From positions 62,001 to 126,000 of the forward strand of contig NZ_JBALOP010000017.1 of assembly GCF_036962685.1 (NCBI RefSeq): a DNA stretch of 64,000 nt, in the 5' to 3' direction. Of this stretch, positions 14,719-22,618 are shown piece by piece. The notes beneath the pieces are model-generated. The model saw only the letters and a program-made list of their open reading frames with translations. It searched no databases and was not told the origin of the DNA. Numbering within the stretch: position 1 is the stretch's first letter; every line of letters begins with the position of its first letter. The stretch comes from Ferdinandcohnia sp036962685 (lineage in GTDB: Bacteria > Bacillota > Bacilli > Bacillales > Bacillaceae_L). The translations under genes and the position numbers were made by a program.

Positions 14719-16049
14719 TAGTTGATTGAATTTTGTGCATTAATATACCCAGCACCATACGTATTGTAATCGATGCCCTTCCATTTATCTGCGCCTTTTA
14801 GTAAATCTTTTTTTATATCATCTGGAGTAAAACTTTTATTCTGGATCTTCTTATTTTCAATCATTAATGCCACTACACCAGCACAGAATGGTGTTGCCAT
14901 TGAAGTACCAGATAAGGCGATATAATTTTCCTCTATACGATTTGCTTTTTGGAACTTATCAAGATATGAGTTAGGTGACCGTAATGAAATGATATTCACA
15001 CCTGGCGCTACAATATCGGGTTTTTGCACATTATAAATCGTCGGACCTCTACTTGAAAATTCTGCGATTGTGTCATCCATGCGATTATCCAATGTATTTT
15101 TATCATCAAGTGCACCGACTGTAATGACTTTATTACTGATTCCAGGACTTGCGATTGTACTCGGTTCATCACCCTCATTTCCTGCAGCAACACAAACTAC
15201 AATACCACTATCCCATGCCCTTTCAACCACTTGAACCATTGGATCAGCATCCTCATTGTTTAGTCTTTGAGCAGTTGCCCCTAGAGACATAGAGATAATA
15301 TCTATCCTTGGTTTGGTCAAATCTTGGTTATTTAGAATACACCATTCTACTCCCTTCATGACATTATCCAATGACCCCGAACCTAGTTTGTCCAGTACTT
15401 TTATACCAACTAAATTTGCTTTATATGCTGGAGCTTTATATTTCCCACCTGAAGCCAATCCATTTCCAGCTACATCACCAGCACAATGAGTGCCATGTCC
15501 ATTATCATCATAAGGTTCAACATTAGCATTTACCATGTCTTGGAACCCTACAATTCTCCCTTCTAAATCTTGATGAGGGTAAATTCCGGTATCGATGACA
15601 GCTACTGTTACACCTTCACCTGTAAGCTCAGTCCCATTTCGAACAACACGATCAGCTTTACCTGCCGGAGTCGCAACGTTTAATAAAGCTTTAACTTCAG
15701 AATTTAAATAGACCCGTTTTACATTCGTACATGTTTGTAAAAGTTCCTCTAAACCCGCCGCTGTAATGGTTGCTGAGCAGCTTGGAATCGTTTTAAATTC
15801 ATGTTTAAGCATACAGCGCATATGACGATTTAGGACCTCTTTTACATTGTCTGCATTTGTTTTTCCTTTTTTGTATTCAATAATAACTTCAAATTTTCTA
15901 GTCTTTTTTATTATCCTTTCAAGACCTTTGTGTAAAAAACATGGTGTCCATTTGAAAGGGCGATATAAATTTACTAGATTTTTTCTGAGATTTTTGTCCA
16001 TTTTCGAGCCATAATTTCTTGTAAATTGAACCATTGAAAATCCAAACAC
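14718..16049 (-). CDS. aprX: AprX-like subtilisin-family serine protease, 443 aa
   Basis: An S8 protease with the triad in order: Asp in VTVAVIDTGIYPH, His in DDNGHGTHCAGDVAGNG, Ser in LSGTSMATPFCAGVVAL. The oxyanion Asn lies in VVCVAAGNEGD. There is no signal peptide. The N-terminal 130 residues (FGFSMVQ, KWTPCFLHKGLERIIKKT) match B. subtilis AprX, an intracellular protease expressed in stationary phase. I start at GTG 16049, with AGGAGGTGAG upstream; this gives the same N-terminus as AprX. The protein probably degrades intracellular proteins late in growth. Confidence 0.92.
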   Translation of the reverse strand: MFGFSMVQFTRNYGSKMDKNLRKNLVNLYRPFKWTPCFLHKGLERIIKKTRKFEVIIEYKKGKTNADNVKEVLNRHMRCMLKHEFKTIPSCSATITAAGLEELLQTCTNVKRVYLNSEVKALLNVATPAGKADRVVRNGTELTGEGVTVAVIDTGIYPHQDLEGRIVGFQDMVNANVEPYDDNGHGTHCAGDVAGNGLASGGKYKAPAYKANLVGIKVLDKLGSGSLDNVMKGVEWCILNNQDLTKPRIDIISMSLGATAQRLNNEDADPMVQVVERAWDSGIVVCVAAGNEGDEPSTIASPGISNKVITVGALDDKNTLDNRMDDTIAEFSSRGPTIYNVQKPDIVAPGVNIISLRSPNSYLDKFQKANRIEENYIALSGTSMATPFCAGVVALMIENKKIQNKSFTPDDIKKDLLKGADKWKGIDYNTYGAGYINAQNSIN

Positions 16050-16149
16050 TTCTCTCACCTCCTATATTTTTCTATAGAATAAAATATGAAAAGAGAGAGA
16101 GAATCGGAGCGGTGTTTGTCCGAGGACAAGTGCCTTTTTAAAAAATAAA

Positions 16150-16183
16150 AACCCCTCATCGTATTCCTAAACTGATGAGAGGT
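16150..16183 (-). terminator. Terminator of small Cys/Lys gene
   Basis: ACCCCTCATC and GATGAGAGGT pair with one mismatch; the minus strand continues TTTTTATTTTTT. Lies just after the 38-aa gene. Confidence 0.85.
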
Positions 16184-16191
16184 TTCTATTA

Positions 16192-16308
16192 TTATTCACG
16201 TACCTTTTTACACCCACAGCCACCAGTCTTTTTCATTTTTGGTTTACTTTTATGGGAGGATGAATAAACCTTCGTTCCTGAAGATTTACTTTTTTTATTA
16301 TTTATCAT
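16192..16308 (-). CDS. Small basic Cys-containing spore-type peptide, 38 aa
   Basis: Too short for usual gene finders. It reads MINNKKSKSSGTKVYSSSHK and ends KMKKTGGCGCKKVRE. It is highly basic with a C-terminal CxC. GGAGGAG stands at the right distance, a textbook sigma-K-like promoter precedes it (16339-16365) and a strong terminator follows, so it is very likely a real single-gene unit. It resembles small basic coat-associated proteins by composition only. Confidence 0.75.
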   Translation of the reverse strand: MINNKKSKSSGTKVYSSSHKSKPKMKKTGGCGCKKVRE

Positions 16309-16338
16309 ATTTTACTCCTCCATAGATTTGTATATTGT

Positions 16339-16365
16339 TAGTATATGACTTTTCTTGAATAATGT
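16339..16365 (-). promoter_or_regulatory. Sigma-K-like promoter of 38-aa gene
   Basis: Minus strand: AC, exactly 16 bases, CATATACTA. About 30 bases upstream of the start codon. Confidence 0.7.
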
Positions 16366-16379
16366 TTTCCACGTAATAC

Positions 16380-16763
16380 TTATTTTTTATTGCTTTCATA
16401 AATGAGATTGCTTAAAAACCAACCTTCTATCTCCCGAGAAGTCTGGTTTTCCTTCGGCGACTCTGGTTGTTCCATTTCTGTTGATTCAATTGCACTTTTT
16501 GAAGCTAACTGATTTTTTAATTTTTCACTTTCAGATCGTAATTGATTGATTTGTTCACGTAGTGTCTGGTTTTCAGTTCCTATTTCGTTGACTTGTTCAC
16601 GTAGTGTCTGGTTTTCAGTTCCTATTTCGTTGACTTGTTCACGTAGTGCTTGGTTTTCAAACAGTAGCTTTTCCTTTTTATGAGATTTAAATTTTGATAA
16701 TTCTGATTGTAAGTGTATTATTTTTTGCTGTAAAAAAACTGAATTATTTGAATTTCGATTCAC
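16380..16763 (-). CDS. Coiled-coil protein with 14-residue repeats, 127 aa
   Basis: A GTG start with GGAGGG eight bases upstream. The N-terminus (SVFLQQKIIHLQSELSKFKS) resembles that of the 265-aa protein at 17764. It then has three tandem copies of a 14-residue unit (LREQVNEIGTENQT), two heptads each, encoded by 42-bp DNA repeats. The C-terminus is polar. It is expected to form a long parallel coiled coil; a sigma-K-like promoter suggests a structural spore coat protein. Function inferred from context only. Confidence 0.65.
   Translation of the reverse strand: MNRNSNNSVFLQQKIIHLQSELSKFKSHKKEKLLFENQALREQVNEIGTENQTLREQVNEIGTENQTLREQINQLRSESEKLKNQLASKSAIESTEMEQPESPKENQTSREIEGWFLSNLIYESNKK
16551..16661. 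repeat. 42-bp coding tandem repeat
   Basis: Two nearly identical 42-bp units (16551-16592, 16593-16634) and a partial third. The unit length keeps the frame and the heptad register, so copy number can change without breaking the protein. Confidence 0.85.
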
Positions 16764-16796
16764 TTTTTATCCCTCCAATTGAAAATTGATTCAACA

Positions 16797-16824
16797 TATC
16801 ATATGAACAAAATTCCGCTAATGT
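16797..16824 (-). promoter_or_regulatory. Sigma-K-like promoter of coiled-coil gene
   Basis: Minus strand: AC, 17 bases, CATATGATA. It lies back to back with the plus-strand sigma-K-like promoter at 16831. Confidence 0.7.
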
Positions 16825-16830
16825 CACAGC

Positions 16831-16857
16831 ACATTTGACTAGCTTTTACATACTATA
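16831..16857 (+). promoter_or_regulatory. Sigma-K-like promoter of 236-aa gene
   Basis: GCAC, 16 bases, CATACTATA. Shares the form GCACAT...CTTTTxCATA with the promoter at 28469. Confidence 0.75.
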
Positions 16858-16908
16858 CAGTAGCCCCATTACCCAAGGGTTATTACAACAAAAAGGAGGA
16901 ACACACAA

Positions 16909-17619
16909 GTGAGTCTTAAGCATAAAGACAGAGACACAGAAAAAGTTTGCATTAATACAACGAAAGTTTACGACTGGATTACCCGACAGATTGAAGTAAA
17001 TCTCTCATTCACAGATAAATTACCTGTTAAATTCAAATGCGATGGTGAAACAGAACGCAAATTAGAAGAACTTTGCGAGGAACTAGAAGGCCTTGACAAC
17101 ATCACTGTTAATTGCTTTTTAAGCGATAAGCATGGTAATCCAATTGAAACTGGCTTCCAAGATAACAAACAAATTAAGGTTCAAGAAATTTCCGAGCGCC
17201 AACCAGTAACTGTAACATTACCAAATGGTGAAAAAGTAAAATTACAAAGAGTGAAAACTCTAGTAAGAGGCTTTATTCAAGTGGAAATCCTAGATGAGAT
17301 GGATGAAGTTGTATGTAAGACAAAACACCCAATCCCATTCGTAAAAACTCTAACATTCTTATTATGTGCTCCTGAAGGAACTGATCTAAACGTACATGTA
17401 TCGTTAGCTGAATGTGATGCTACTTTGATTTGCGAGGAAGATATCCAACAACTTGATATCAATTTAACTCTTTGCTTAGAAGTTCAAACAGAAGCAAAAG
17501 TGAAGCTTGAAATTGAAGCTAAACATTGTAAACCTCGCGAAGAAATTCTTGAAGAAATAGTATCATGTCCAACAGAAAAATTCCCTCCACAATGTCCAGA
17601 AGTTTTTCCCGCTCACTAA
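16909..17619 (+). CDS. Cys-rich coat-like protein, 236 aa
   Basis: A GTG start follows AAGGAGG. The protein is acidic, beta-rich and contains about ten Cys spread along its length (VCINTTKVYDWITRQI, CELEGL-type region, LLCAPEGTDL, LICEED, CPTEKFPPQCPEVFP). It has no signal peptide or membrane span. This composition and the N-terminal CxNTxKVYDW motif recall Bacillus spore coat or exosporium structural proteins, but I cannot name a family. The sigma-K-like promoter and terminator make it a single-gene late-sporulation unit. Confidence 0.6.
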   Translation: MSLKHKDRDTEKVCINTTKVYDWITRQIEVNLSFTDKLPVKFKCDGETERKLEELCEELEGLDNITVNCFLSDKHGNPIETGFQDNKQIKVQEISERQPVTVTLPNGEKVKLQRVKTLVRGFIQVEILDEMDEVVCKTKHPIPFVKTLTFLLCAPEGTDLNVHVSLAECDATLICEEDIQQLDINLTLCLEVQTEAKVKLEIEAKHCKPREEILEEIVSCPTEKFPPQCPEVFPAH

Positions 17620-17634
17620 AAGAAACTGGTTAAA

Positions 17635-17662
17635 CTAGACTGTTGAATCACCAACAGTCTAG
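17635..17662 (+). terminator. Terminator of 236-aa gene
   Basis: CTAGACTGTTG-AATCAC-CAACAGTCTAG followed by TTTATTTTTTT. Confidence 0.92.
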
Positions 17663-17714
17663 TTTATTTTTTTGAATCATTTTATGAAGGACCACATTTT
17701 TAGGATACAAAAAC

Positions 17715-17742
17715 ACAAATTTTTAAGCTTTTACATAACTTA
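17715..17742 (+). promoter_or_regulatory. Sigma-K-like promoter of 265-aa gene
   Basis: AC, 17 bases, CATAACTTA, just before AAAGGAGAGG. Confidence 0.65.
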
Positions 17743-17763
17743 TAAAGGAGAGGTGGGATTCAT

Positions 17764-18561
17764 GTGAAACCAAGACAGCAGAAAGAACGTCTGGAAGATA
17801 ATATCCAACTAAAACAACGTGTCATTCATTATCAATCTGAAATTGTATCCTACGAGCACAAACTTAAATCCCTACAAGCAAGCCTTGAAAAGGAAAAAAT
17901 CCGAAATCAATATTTACAGAAAAAACTATTTACAATTGAGGACCAACAAATAGTGACCTATCAAAAAGAAATATATGAATTAAAGGAAAAGCTTTTACAG
18001 CTGGAGGTCGCTCTTGAGGAGGAAAAAATGCGTTCGACACAGCTCCAACAAAAAGTCGTGTCATCTAAACGTCTAGTCGAGGTATCAAAGAAAAAGTCAA
18101 TCGAAACAATACCTAGTATACAAGCATATTTTTCCTATTCGACCCTCTTACCAACTACAGAAGATGATGAAATTACCATTATTGGAGATTTCATTATTAA
18201 CAATACCGGGACAGACACCTTACAAGACATTATCGTTTGTATCAAACTGACACCTACAGATGCAGGTAACCTAAGTGGAAAAATCGCAAATAAAATTTCT
18301 CAAAGCTTTATTGATTCCAAAATTGATTGGGTCTTTTTACATGAAAACTGGAAAGAAAAAATAAAAGAAGAAGGTGAATACTGGATTAAATACGTAGATC
18401 CAAATCCGCTCCCACCAAACGAAGCAGTCATTTTCCCACAATTTGATATTAGCCTAACGAAGAATGAAGATAGTCAATCTGTTGTTGTAGATGGGTTTGT
18501 GTACAGTAAGGAAATGCCAAAGGGAACATTTTCTCTAAATAAAATTATTGTAAACTATTAG
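17764..18561 (+). CDS. Coiled-coil plus beta-domain protein, 265 aa
   Basis: GTG start. The ATG two bases earlier reads ATGTGA, a two-codon minigene, so GTG in the +1 register is the only usable start. Residues 5-105 are coiled coil (HYQSEIVSYEHKLKSLQASL, YQKEIYELKEKLLQLEVALE). Residues 120-265 form a beta-sandwich-like domain (EITIIGDFIINNTGTDTLQD) similar to CARDB/DUF11-type adhesive domains. The N-terminus is related to the 127-aa protein across the divergent promoter pair. Probably a spore-surface structural protein. Confidence 0.6.
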   Translation: MKPRQQKERLEDNIQLKQRVIHYQSEIVSYEHKLKSLQASLEKEKIRNQYLQKKLFTIEDQQIVTYQKEIYELKEKLLQLEVALEEEKMRSTQLQQKVVSSKRLVEVSKKKSIETIPSIQAYFSYSTLLPTTEDDEITIIGDFIINNTGTDTLQDIIVCIKLTPTDAGNLSGKIANKISQSFIDSKIDWVFLHENWKEKIKEEGEYWIKYVDPNPLPPNEAVIFPQFDISLTKNEDSQSVVVDGFVYSKEMPKGTFSLNKIIVNY

Positions 18562-18577
18562 AAATTTGATTTATGTA

Positions 18578-18612
18578 ATAAGGGGCACGAAAATCCATCG
18601 TCCCCTTATTTA
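18578..18612 (+). terminator. Terminator after 265-aa gene
   Basis: AATAAGGGG(CACG) pairs with CG(T)CCCCTTATT, followed by TATG; moderate T content. Confidence 0.75.
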
Positions 18613-18702
18613 TGCCTACCTATCATCAAAAGTTAATCATCGTCATTAGTATCGTCTTCTACAAAATCATCTAGACGGAAGAACACGGCTGCGAAAACTA
18701 TT

Positions 18703-18731
18703 AAAAAAGGGCAGCATGGTGAGCTGTCCTT
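18703..18731 (-). terminator. Terminator of kinase-GT-HipA operon
   Basis: On the minus strand: AAAGGACAGC-TCACCAT-GCTGCCCTTTTTT, one mismatch, directly after the HipA-like stop. Confidence 0.8.
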
Positions 18732-19508
18732 TTACAAATTTGAATGAAGAGGTCGATAGCGTGATTTAACAAAATCCTGGATCAATTTGTGGAGAACCAT
18801 ATCTCGGCGACACACTAAATAATCGACAACTTGCTTTTTCTCCTCTGCAGTAATTCCCCAGTCTTCTGGTGTGAAATTAACAATTTCATTTAATAGGTGG
18901 ATTGGAATCGATTGAATGATGGCTAGCTGGTCGTAAAAATCTTTTTCATCTGGAATGAAGCTTGCGATTAATTCATGCGCCGCACTTTTCATTAGCTTCC
19001 TACAGTATGTTGAAAGAATTGTACTTTCCCAAGCAAACGAGCTAAATAGGTCTGCATGATCAATAATATATAGTTTGTGGCTGCCTTGGCTTATTTCTTT
19101 AAAAAGCACATTTTTCCTGGTCCGATCCAGATTATACAGCCAGTAATCCATAATGATAATTCCGGCTAGCTGGTTGCAATTAATTACATTCGGGGAAGTT
19201 AATTCATGAGCATTTTGACAATTTGGGATATACTCAGTTGCAAATTGTGTGCTTGTAAATTTAACAAGCTCACCGTCGGTTAGCTCACTATAAAAGGGTT
19301 CCGGGATTTGTACAAAGCGACCAGGTGGAACAGGGAGTTGTAAATAACGTGCAATTGAGTAGCCAACCCATTCGTTAAACAATACCTTCTCTTGGCCTTC
19401 CTTTAAAAATTTCACGATATACTGTTTACCATTATCAAATGAAAAGAGATGTGCGTTATTCGATTTTCCTTCAAATAATTGATGATACTTAGTTGGTTGG
19501 ATGCCCAT
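18732..19508 (-). CDS. HipA-like kinase (HipA_2 type), 258 aa
   Basis: Matches the stand-alone HipA-like kinase domain: a beta-rich ATP-binding lobe (LFSFDNGKQYIVKFLKEGQE with the conserved KF lysine), NEWVGYSIARYLQLPVPP, then a catalytic lobe with YWLYNLDRTRKNVLF (N-x-D-R-x-x-x-N) and YIIDHADLFS (metal-binding Asp). Known HipA proteins phosphorylate a tRNA synthetase; this short version lacks the HipB-dependent extensions and its substrate is unknown. It overlaps the end of the glycosyltransferase gene by 20 bases. A paralogue at 29290 is also paired with a YrzF-like kinase gene. Confidence 0.8.
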   Translation of the reverse strand: MGIQPTKYHQLFEGKSNNAHLFSFDNGKQYIVKFLKEGQEKVLFNEWVGYSIARYLQLPVPPGRFVQIPEPFYSELTDGELVKFTSTQFATEYIPNCQNAHELTSPNVINCNQLAGIIIMDYWLYNLDRTRKNVLFKEISQGSHKLYIIDHADLFSSFAWESTILSTYCRKLMKSAAHELIASFIPDEKDFYDQLAIIQSIPIHLLNEIVNFTPEDWGITAEEKKQVVDYLVCRRDMVLHKLIQDFVKSRYRPLHSNL

Positions 19509-20592
19509 CACCCCCAGTCAATTCTTGAAGTAATCTAACATAGCTCTCCGCACATTTTTCAAGTGAGAAGTTGGATTCTACACGTTCTCTTCCATTAGCC
19601 GATAATGTCTGGTAGTACTCTGGTGCATCGACAATTTGATAGATTTTTTTTGCTGCATCTTGGGCATTTTCTTCGATATATAACAAGCCTGTCTTTCCAT
19701 CCTCGACAATTTCAGGAATCGATGAGATGCCTGGTGCGACCACTGGTACCCCGCAAGCCATTGATTCAATGAAGGTATTTCCGAACGACTCGCCCTTTGT
19801 TGTAGCAATGGTGCATCCGCCCGATTGTCGAACCTTAGAGTACATATGTGGCATTTCTTGATACGCAACCACCGGATACCATTTGACGATATCTGTTAAG
19901 CCATTTTCCTTCCAATAAGCCTCAAATTCATTTCTTTGCACACTATTTTCCCCACCGATGATCCAAATTACAATATCATTCCGTTCACTTTTGATTCGAT
20001 GAGCAATTTCCATTAAGAGCTTCCAGTTCTTTCGTCCATCCAATCTACCGATATAGGCAACTACCTTTTTCCCTTTCGGAATGTTGGGTTCCTTGTTTAA
20101 GTGGGTTTCTTCAGGATTAAGTGGTTTGAAAAATTCCGTATCAATTCCGTTATAGATCACCTCATAGGGTGCGTTTGAATCGATTAGGATTGATGCGAGA
20201 CGCTTTTGGTGATAAGAGGGGACAATAATACCATCAGGCTCGACCATATCAAAATCCGGGAGTTGTCGATTTAGTTTAATAATTTCAGGAGTACGAGCCT
20301 CTATTAAAAGAGGCCCCTTGTATTTTGCCTTTCGAATCCATTTATAGCCTTTTTGTGTGTCACAAATTATAATCACGTCATAATTGTTCTTTTGGATGAT
20401 ATCTACGATTTCTTTTTTATCATCAGTTAGATAGACGGTGGCGACATCTTCCATGATATGCATGCCACCAAGGTCTTTCACATACATAAAGTCTGTTTCG
20501 ATTCCAAATTTTTTGAAATAAATTGCACGATTTCTCCAGCCCGCGTTCACACCTCCAACAGTCAATAAGCGCCATATCACTAAAACCTTCAA
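19489..20592 (-). CDS. GT4 glycosyltransferase, 367 aa
   Basis: GT-B fold. The C-terminal donor site carries KVVAYIGRLDGRKNWKLLME and the GT4 signature ESFGNTFIESMACGVPVVAP (E-x7-E). The start is TTG with GGAGGG upstream. It resembles CotSA/YtcC glycosyltransferases used for spore-coat sugars in B. subtilis. The donor is probably a UDP-sugar, which fits the UDP-glucose dehydrogenase and uridylyltransferase genes nearby. It lies in an operon between the YrzF-like kinase and the HipA-like kinase. Confidence 0.85.
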   Translation of the reverse strand: MKVLVIWRLLTVGGVNAGWRNRAIYFKKFGIETDFMYVKDLGGMHIMEDVATVYLTDDKKEIVDIIQKNNYDVIIICDTQKGYKWIRKAKYKGPLLIEARTPEIIKLNRQLPDFDMVEPDGIIVPSYHQKRLASILIDSNAPYEVIYNGIDTEFFKPLNPEETHLNKEPNIPKGKKVVAYIGRLDGRKNWKLLMEIAHRIKSERNDIVIWIIGGENSVQRNEFEAYWKENGLTDIVKWYPVVAYQEMPHMYSKVRQSGGCTIATTKGESFGNTFIESMACGVPVVAPGISSIPEIVEDGKTGLLYIEENAQDAAKKIYQIVDAPEYYQTLSANGRERVESNFSLEKCAESYVRLLQELTGGDGHPTN

Positions 20593-20643
20593 AAATTACC
20601 CTCCTTTCAATAGGTTTTTACTGTCTATATCTCAACTCTATTT

Positions 20644-21603
20644 TTATTTTTTTTTCTGTTTAGAAGATGAAGTGAAAACCCTTGGTCTCTTCTTGCCTTC
20701 TGTCGTGGATAAGGAAGTTCCCTTTTTGCCCTTCTTCTTCTTTTTATCACCATAGATATATTCCCGTTCAAGCTCTTTCGCATTTGCCTTTACATGTTCA
20801 ATGTCCATTCCTCGTGCAGTCAATGCTTTTATCCATTGCTCTTTATGAACCTTTCTAACGAGATCATCAATTTTTGAATTCCATTCTTTTTTGTCTGTTA
20901 AAAGTGCTTTTTCTTCTTTTGTTAGTTTCTTCGGCGTTATATCTTCCTGTGCAAAGTATTTTTCGTGTAATTCTGTTGCGTATTTTTCCATCTCGATATA
21001 CTCCTGCCATTCATCATGGAGATCAGGAGCCATTTCCCTAACATGTTCTAAAAACAATTCTTGATATTGATTTCCTAGACTATTTAACAGTTTTCGAGGG
21101 TATGGATAGACACGATTTCTCCATACTGTTGTACCTACATCTAGAACCTTTAAATTTCCATCATCTTGAACGAAAATATGGCGTTTATGATGGTCAATTC
21201 TTTCTAGCCCAATTTCCTTGTATGTGGTTAATAGGTGTATTAGTTTTTCAGAAAGGTTTTTAGTTAATGGCTGGGATTGTAAATATTCACGCAAGTCGAT
21301 GCCGTACACCATTTCCATGGCGATATAATTGGGTCCACTACAGAACACCTTTGGGAAAAGGCTTGTGTTTTGACCGAGATTTAACGCATAGAGTTCTCGT
21401 GCACATACATCTTCTTCTCCGTATATCTTTACACATACATCTTCATTTACTTGAAATACGGCTCCATGTACACCTTTTCCAATCATTTTAAGTGATGTAT
21501 TATTGTTTTCTACTGTAACTTCCGAATCCTCATGTGCTTGAACAGTGATATTTTTTACGTATTTTTTTATTTCCTTACAGTCTACATTCACTTGTTTATT
21601 CAA
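20644..21603 (-). CDS. YrzF-like protein kinase with Lys-rich tail, 319 aa
   Basis: A compact eukaryotic-type kinase fold: glycine loop MIGKGVHGAVFQ, ATP lysine in VCVKIYGEE, hinge AMEMVYGIDLREYL, a catalytic-loop equivalent RIDHHKRHIFV and a DFG equivalent LKVLDVG. This is the arrangement of YrzF-type kinases. The C-terminal 100 residues are extra and end in Lys/Ser clusters (KKKKKGKKGTSLSTTEGKKR), perhaps for binding a polyanionic surface. TTG start with GAGGTG upstream. It opens the operon with the glycosyltransferase and HipA-like kinase. Target unknown. Confidence 0.75.
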   Translation of the reverse strand: MNKQVNVDCKEIKKYVKNITVQAHEDSEVTVENNNTSLKMIGKGVHGAVFQVNEDVCVKIYGEEDVCARELYALNLGQNTSLFPKVFCSGPNYIAMEMVYGIDLREYLQSQPLTKNLSEKLIHLLTTYKEIGLERIDHHKRHIFVQDDGNLKVLDVGTTVWRNRVYPYPRKLLNSLGNQYQELFLEHVREMAPDLHDEWQEYIEMEKYATELHEKYFAQEDITPKKLTKEEKALLTDKKEWNSKIDDLVRKVHKEQWIKALTARGMDIEHVKANAKELEREYIYGDKKKKKGKKGTSLSTTEGKKRPRVFTSSSKQKKK

Positions 21604-21683
21604 TTCAATTTCACCTCACAACGTTTCCGTTTGACTTTAATAGAAATAGTAATTACAATTTTTTTTGAAAAAGACTATCAATG

Positions 21684-21710
21684 TATAGTATTCCTGGGAT
21701 TTTTTCTTGT
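21684..21710 (-). promoter_or_regulatory. Sigma-K-like promoter variant (AATA) of kinase operon
   Basis: Minus strand: AC, exactly 16 bases, AATACTATA. First base of the -10 deviates from consensus; AT-rich chance matches are possible. Confidence 0.4.
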
Positions 21711-21797
21711 GTTGGGCAGATGTTTAGAAAAACCAAATTTTGTGTATTTTTGTATAGAAAAAACTGCTATACTTTAAAAAGCAAGCAGTCCTTTCGT

Positions 21798-22034
21798 TCA
21801 AAAATTATGATTTTCTTGTAGTGGATCATCAGATACCGCAGCGGATAGTTCTTCTTCCGGTGCTTCTGCTGCAGCATTTTGCAAACTATCAGTAGTTGGT
21901 TCCTCTTCTGTTTGTGCATTAAAACTTAATTGAACATTGATGGAGAGATTTTGTAATTGACTTTCCATGTCTTCCTTTACGATTATACGGATTTCATTAT
22001 ATTTTTTGGACTTATCTTTGTCCTTCTTTCCCAT
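21798..22034 (-). CDS. Small charged protein, 78 aa
   Basis: Starts MGKKDKDKSKKYNEIRIIVK: a lysine-rich head, a beta-prone middle (LQNLSINVQLSFNAQ) and a long acidic Ala/Glu tail. GAGGTGAG stands before the ATG at 22034; the longer frame upstream crosses the promoter. CATAAGTTA (minus strand) fits a sigma-K -10, though the -35 is poor. Unknown function; probably a late-sporulation protein. Confidence 0.6.
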   Translation of the reverse strand: MGKKDKDKSKKYNEIRIIVKEDMESQLQNLSINVQLSFNAQTEEEPTTDSLQNAAAEAPEEELSAAVSDDPLQENHNF

Positions 22035-22064
22035 TCTTCTCACCTCTTTACTGTTCCTAATTCC

Positions 22065-22073
22065 TAACTTATG
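22065..22073 (-). promoter_or_regulatory. Sigma-K-like -10 of 78-aa gene
   Basis: Minus strand CATAAGTTA, 30 bases before the start codon; no AC at the expected -35 position. Confidence 0.45.
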
Positions 22074-22140
22074 GAAATCGTCTATAATTTGCATGGACAA
22101 AAGTGGATAAAAAAGGAAAATGAGTATTTTACCTACTAAA

Positions 22141-22488
22141 CTATCTTAGTAGCTTAATAACACAGGTTTCAATTATTGATGCCAACCCGGCAATTGCAAA
22201 AATAAGAATAAGAGGTTCTGATAAAGGTAAATAAAGTTCATATAATATATAAAGAAATGCTGTTGACCAAACACCTGTGCACCAATAACAGCTTAACAGC
22301 TCACCAATCCATCTTTTTAGCCCGGTTCCTTTAAGCTGAATATATTCTTCAACCGTCCCATCTGGGAGTTCTTCTTGAATTACCTCATGAAAAGGTCTGC
22401 GAATAAACTCCGTGATTTTATCAGATACTAATAACCTTGTAAGACGAAAACTCGCTAACCCAAGTAGAATAAACTCAAAAACTGACAA
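22141..22488 (-). CDS. DUF1360 protein (YjcA-like), 115 aa
   Basis: Two to three membrane spans around a soluble loop. The family motifs FRLTRLLVSDKITEFIRRPF and LLSCYWCTGVWSTAF (C-x-W-C-x-G-x-W) are clear. B. subtilis YjcA is the corresponding sporulation-expressed protein. TTG start behind GGAGGAGG. Membrane-located; function unknown. Confidence 0.85.
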   Translation of the reverse strand: MSVFEFILLGLASFRLTRLLVSDKITEFIRRPFHEVIQEELPDGTVEEYIQLKGTGLKRWIGELLSCYWCTGVWSTAFLYILYELYLPLSEPLILIFAIAGLASIIETCVIKLLR

Positions 22489-22571
22489 AAAACCTCCTCC
22501 TTTCAGGCAAAAATAATAGCTTCAATACATGTAGGGTGGTTACGACTAGTCGTATGCCTATATAAATAAAA

Positions 22572-22606
22572 TATGGCCATCATTCTGAATACATGATGGC
22601 CATTTT
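22572..22606 (-). terminator. Terminator of UDP-glucose dehydrogenase gene
   Basis: ATGGCCATCAT and ATGATGGCCAT form an 11-bp stem; T-rich tracts on both sides make it usable in both directions. Confidence 0.88.
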
Positions 22607-22618
22607 TGTATAAGTAGC

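Noticed and set aside
18640..18702. Short hydrophobic-acidic frame on minus strand after the HipA-like gene (FLIVFAAVFFRLDDFVEDD)
   Set aside because: No start codon with ribosome site, and it begins within a terminator; read-through of the HipA stop would be needed.
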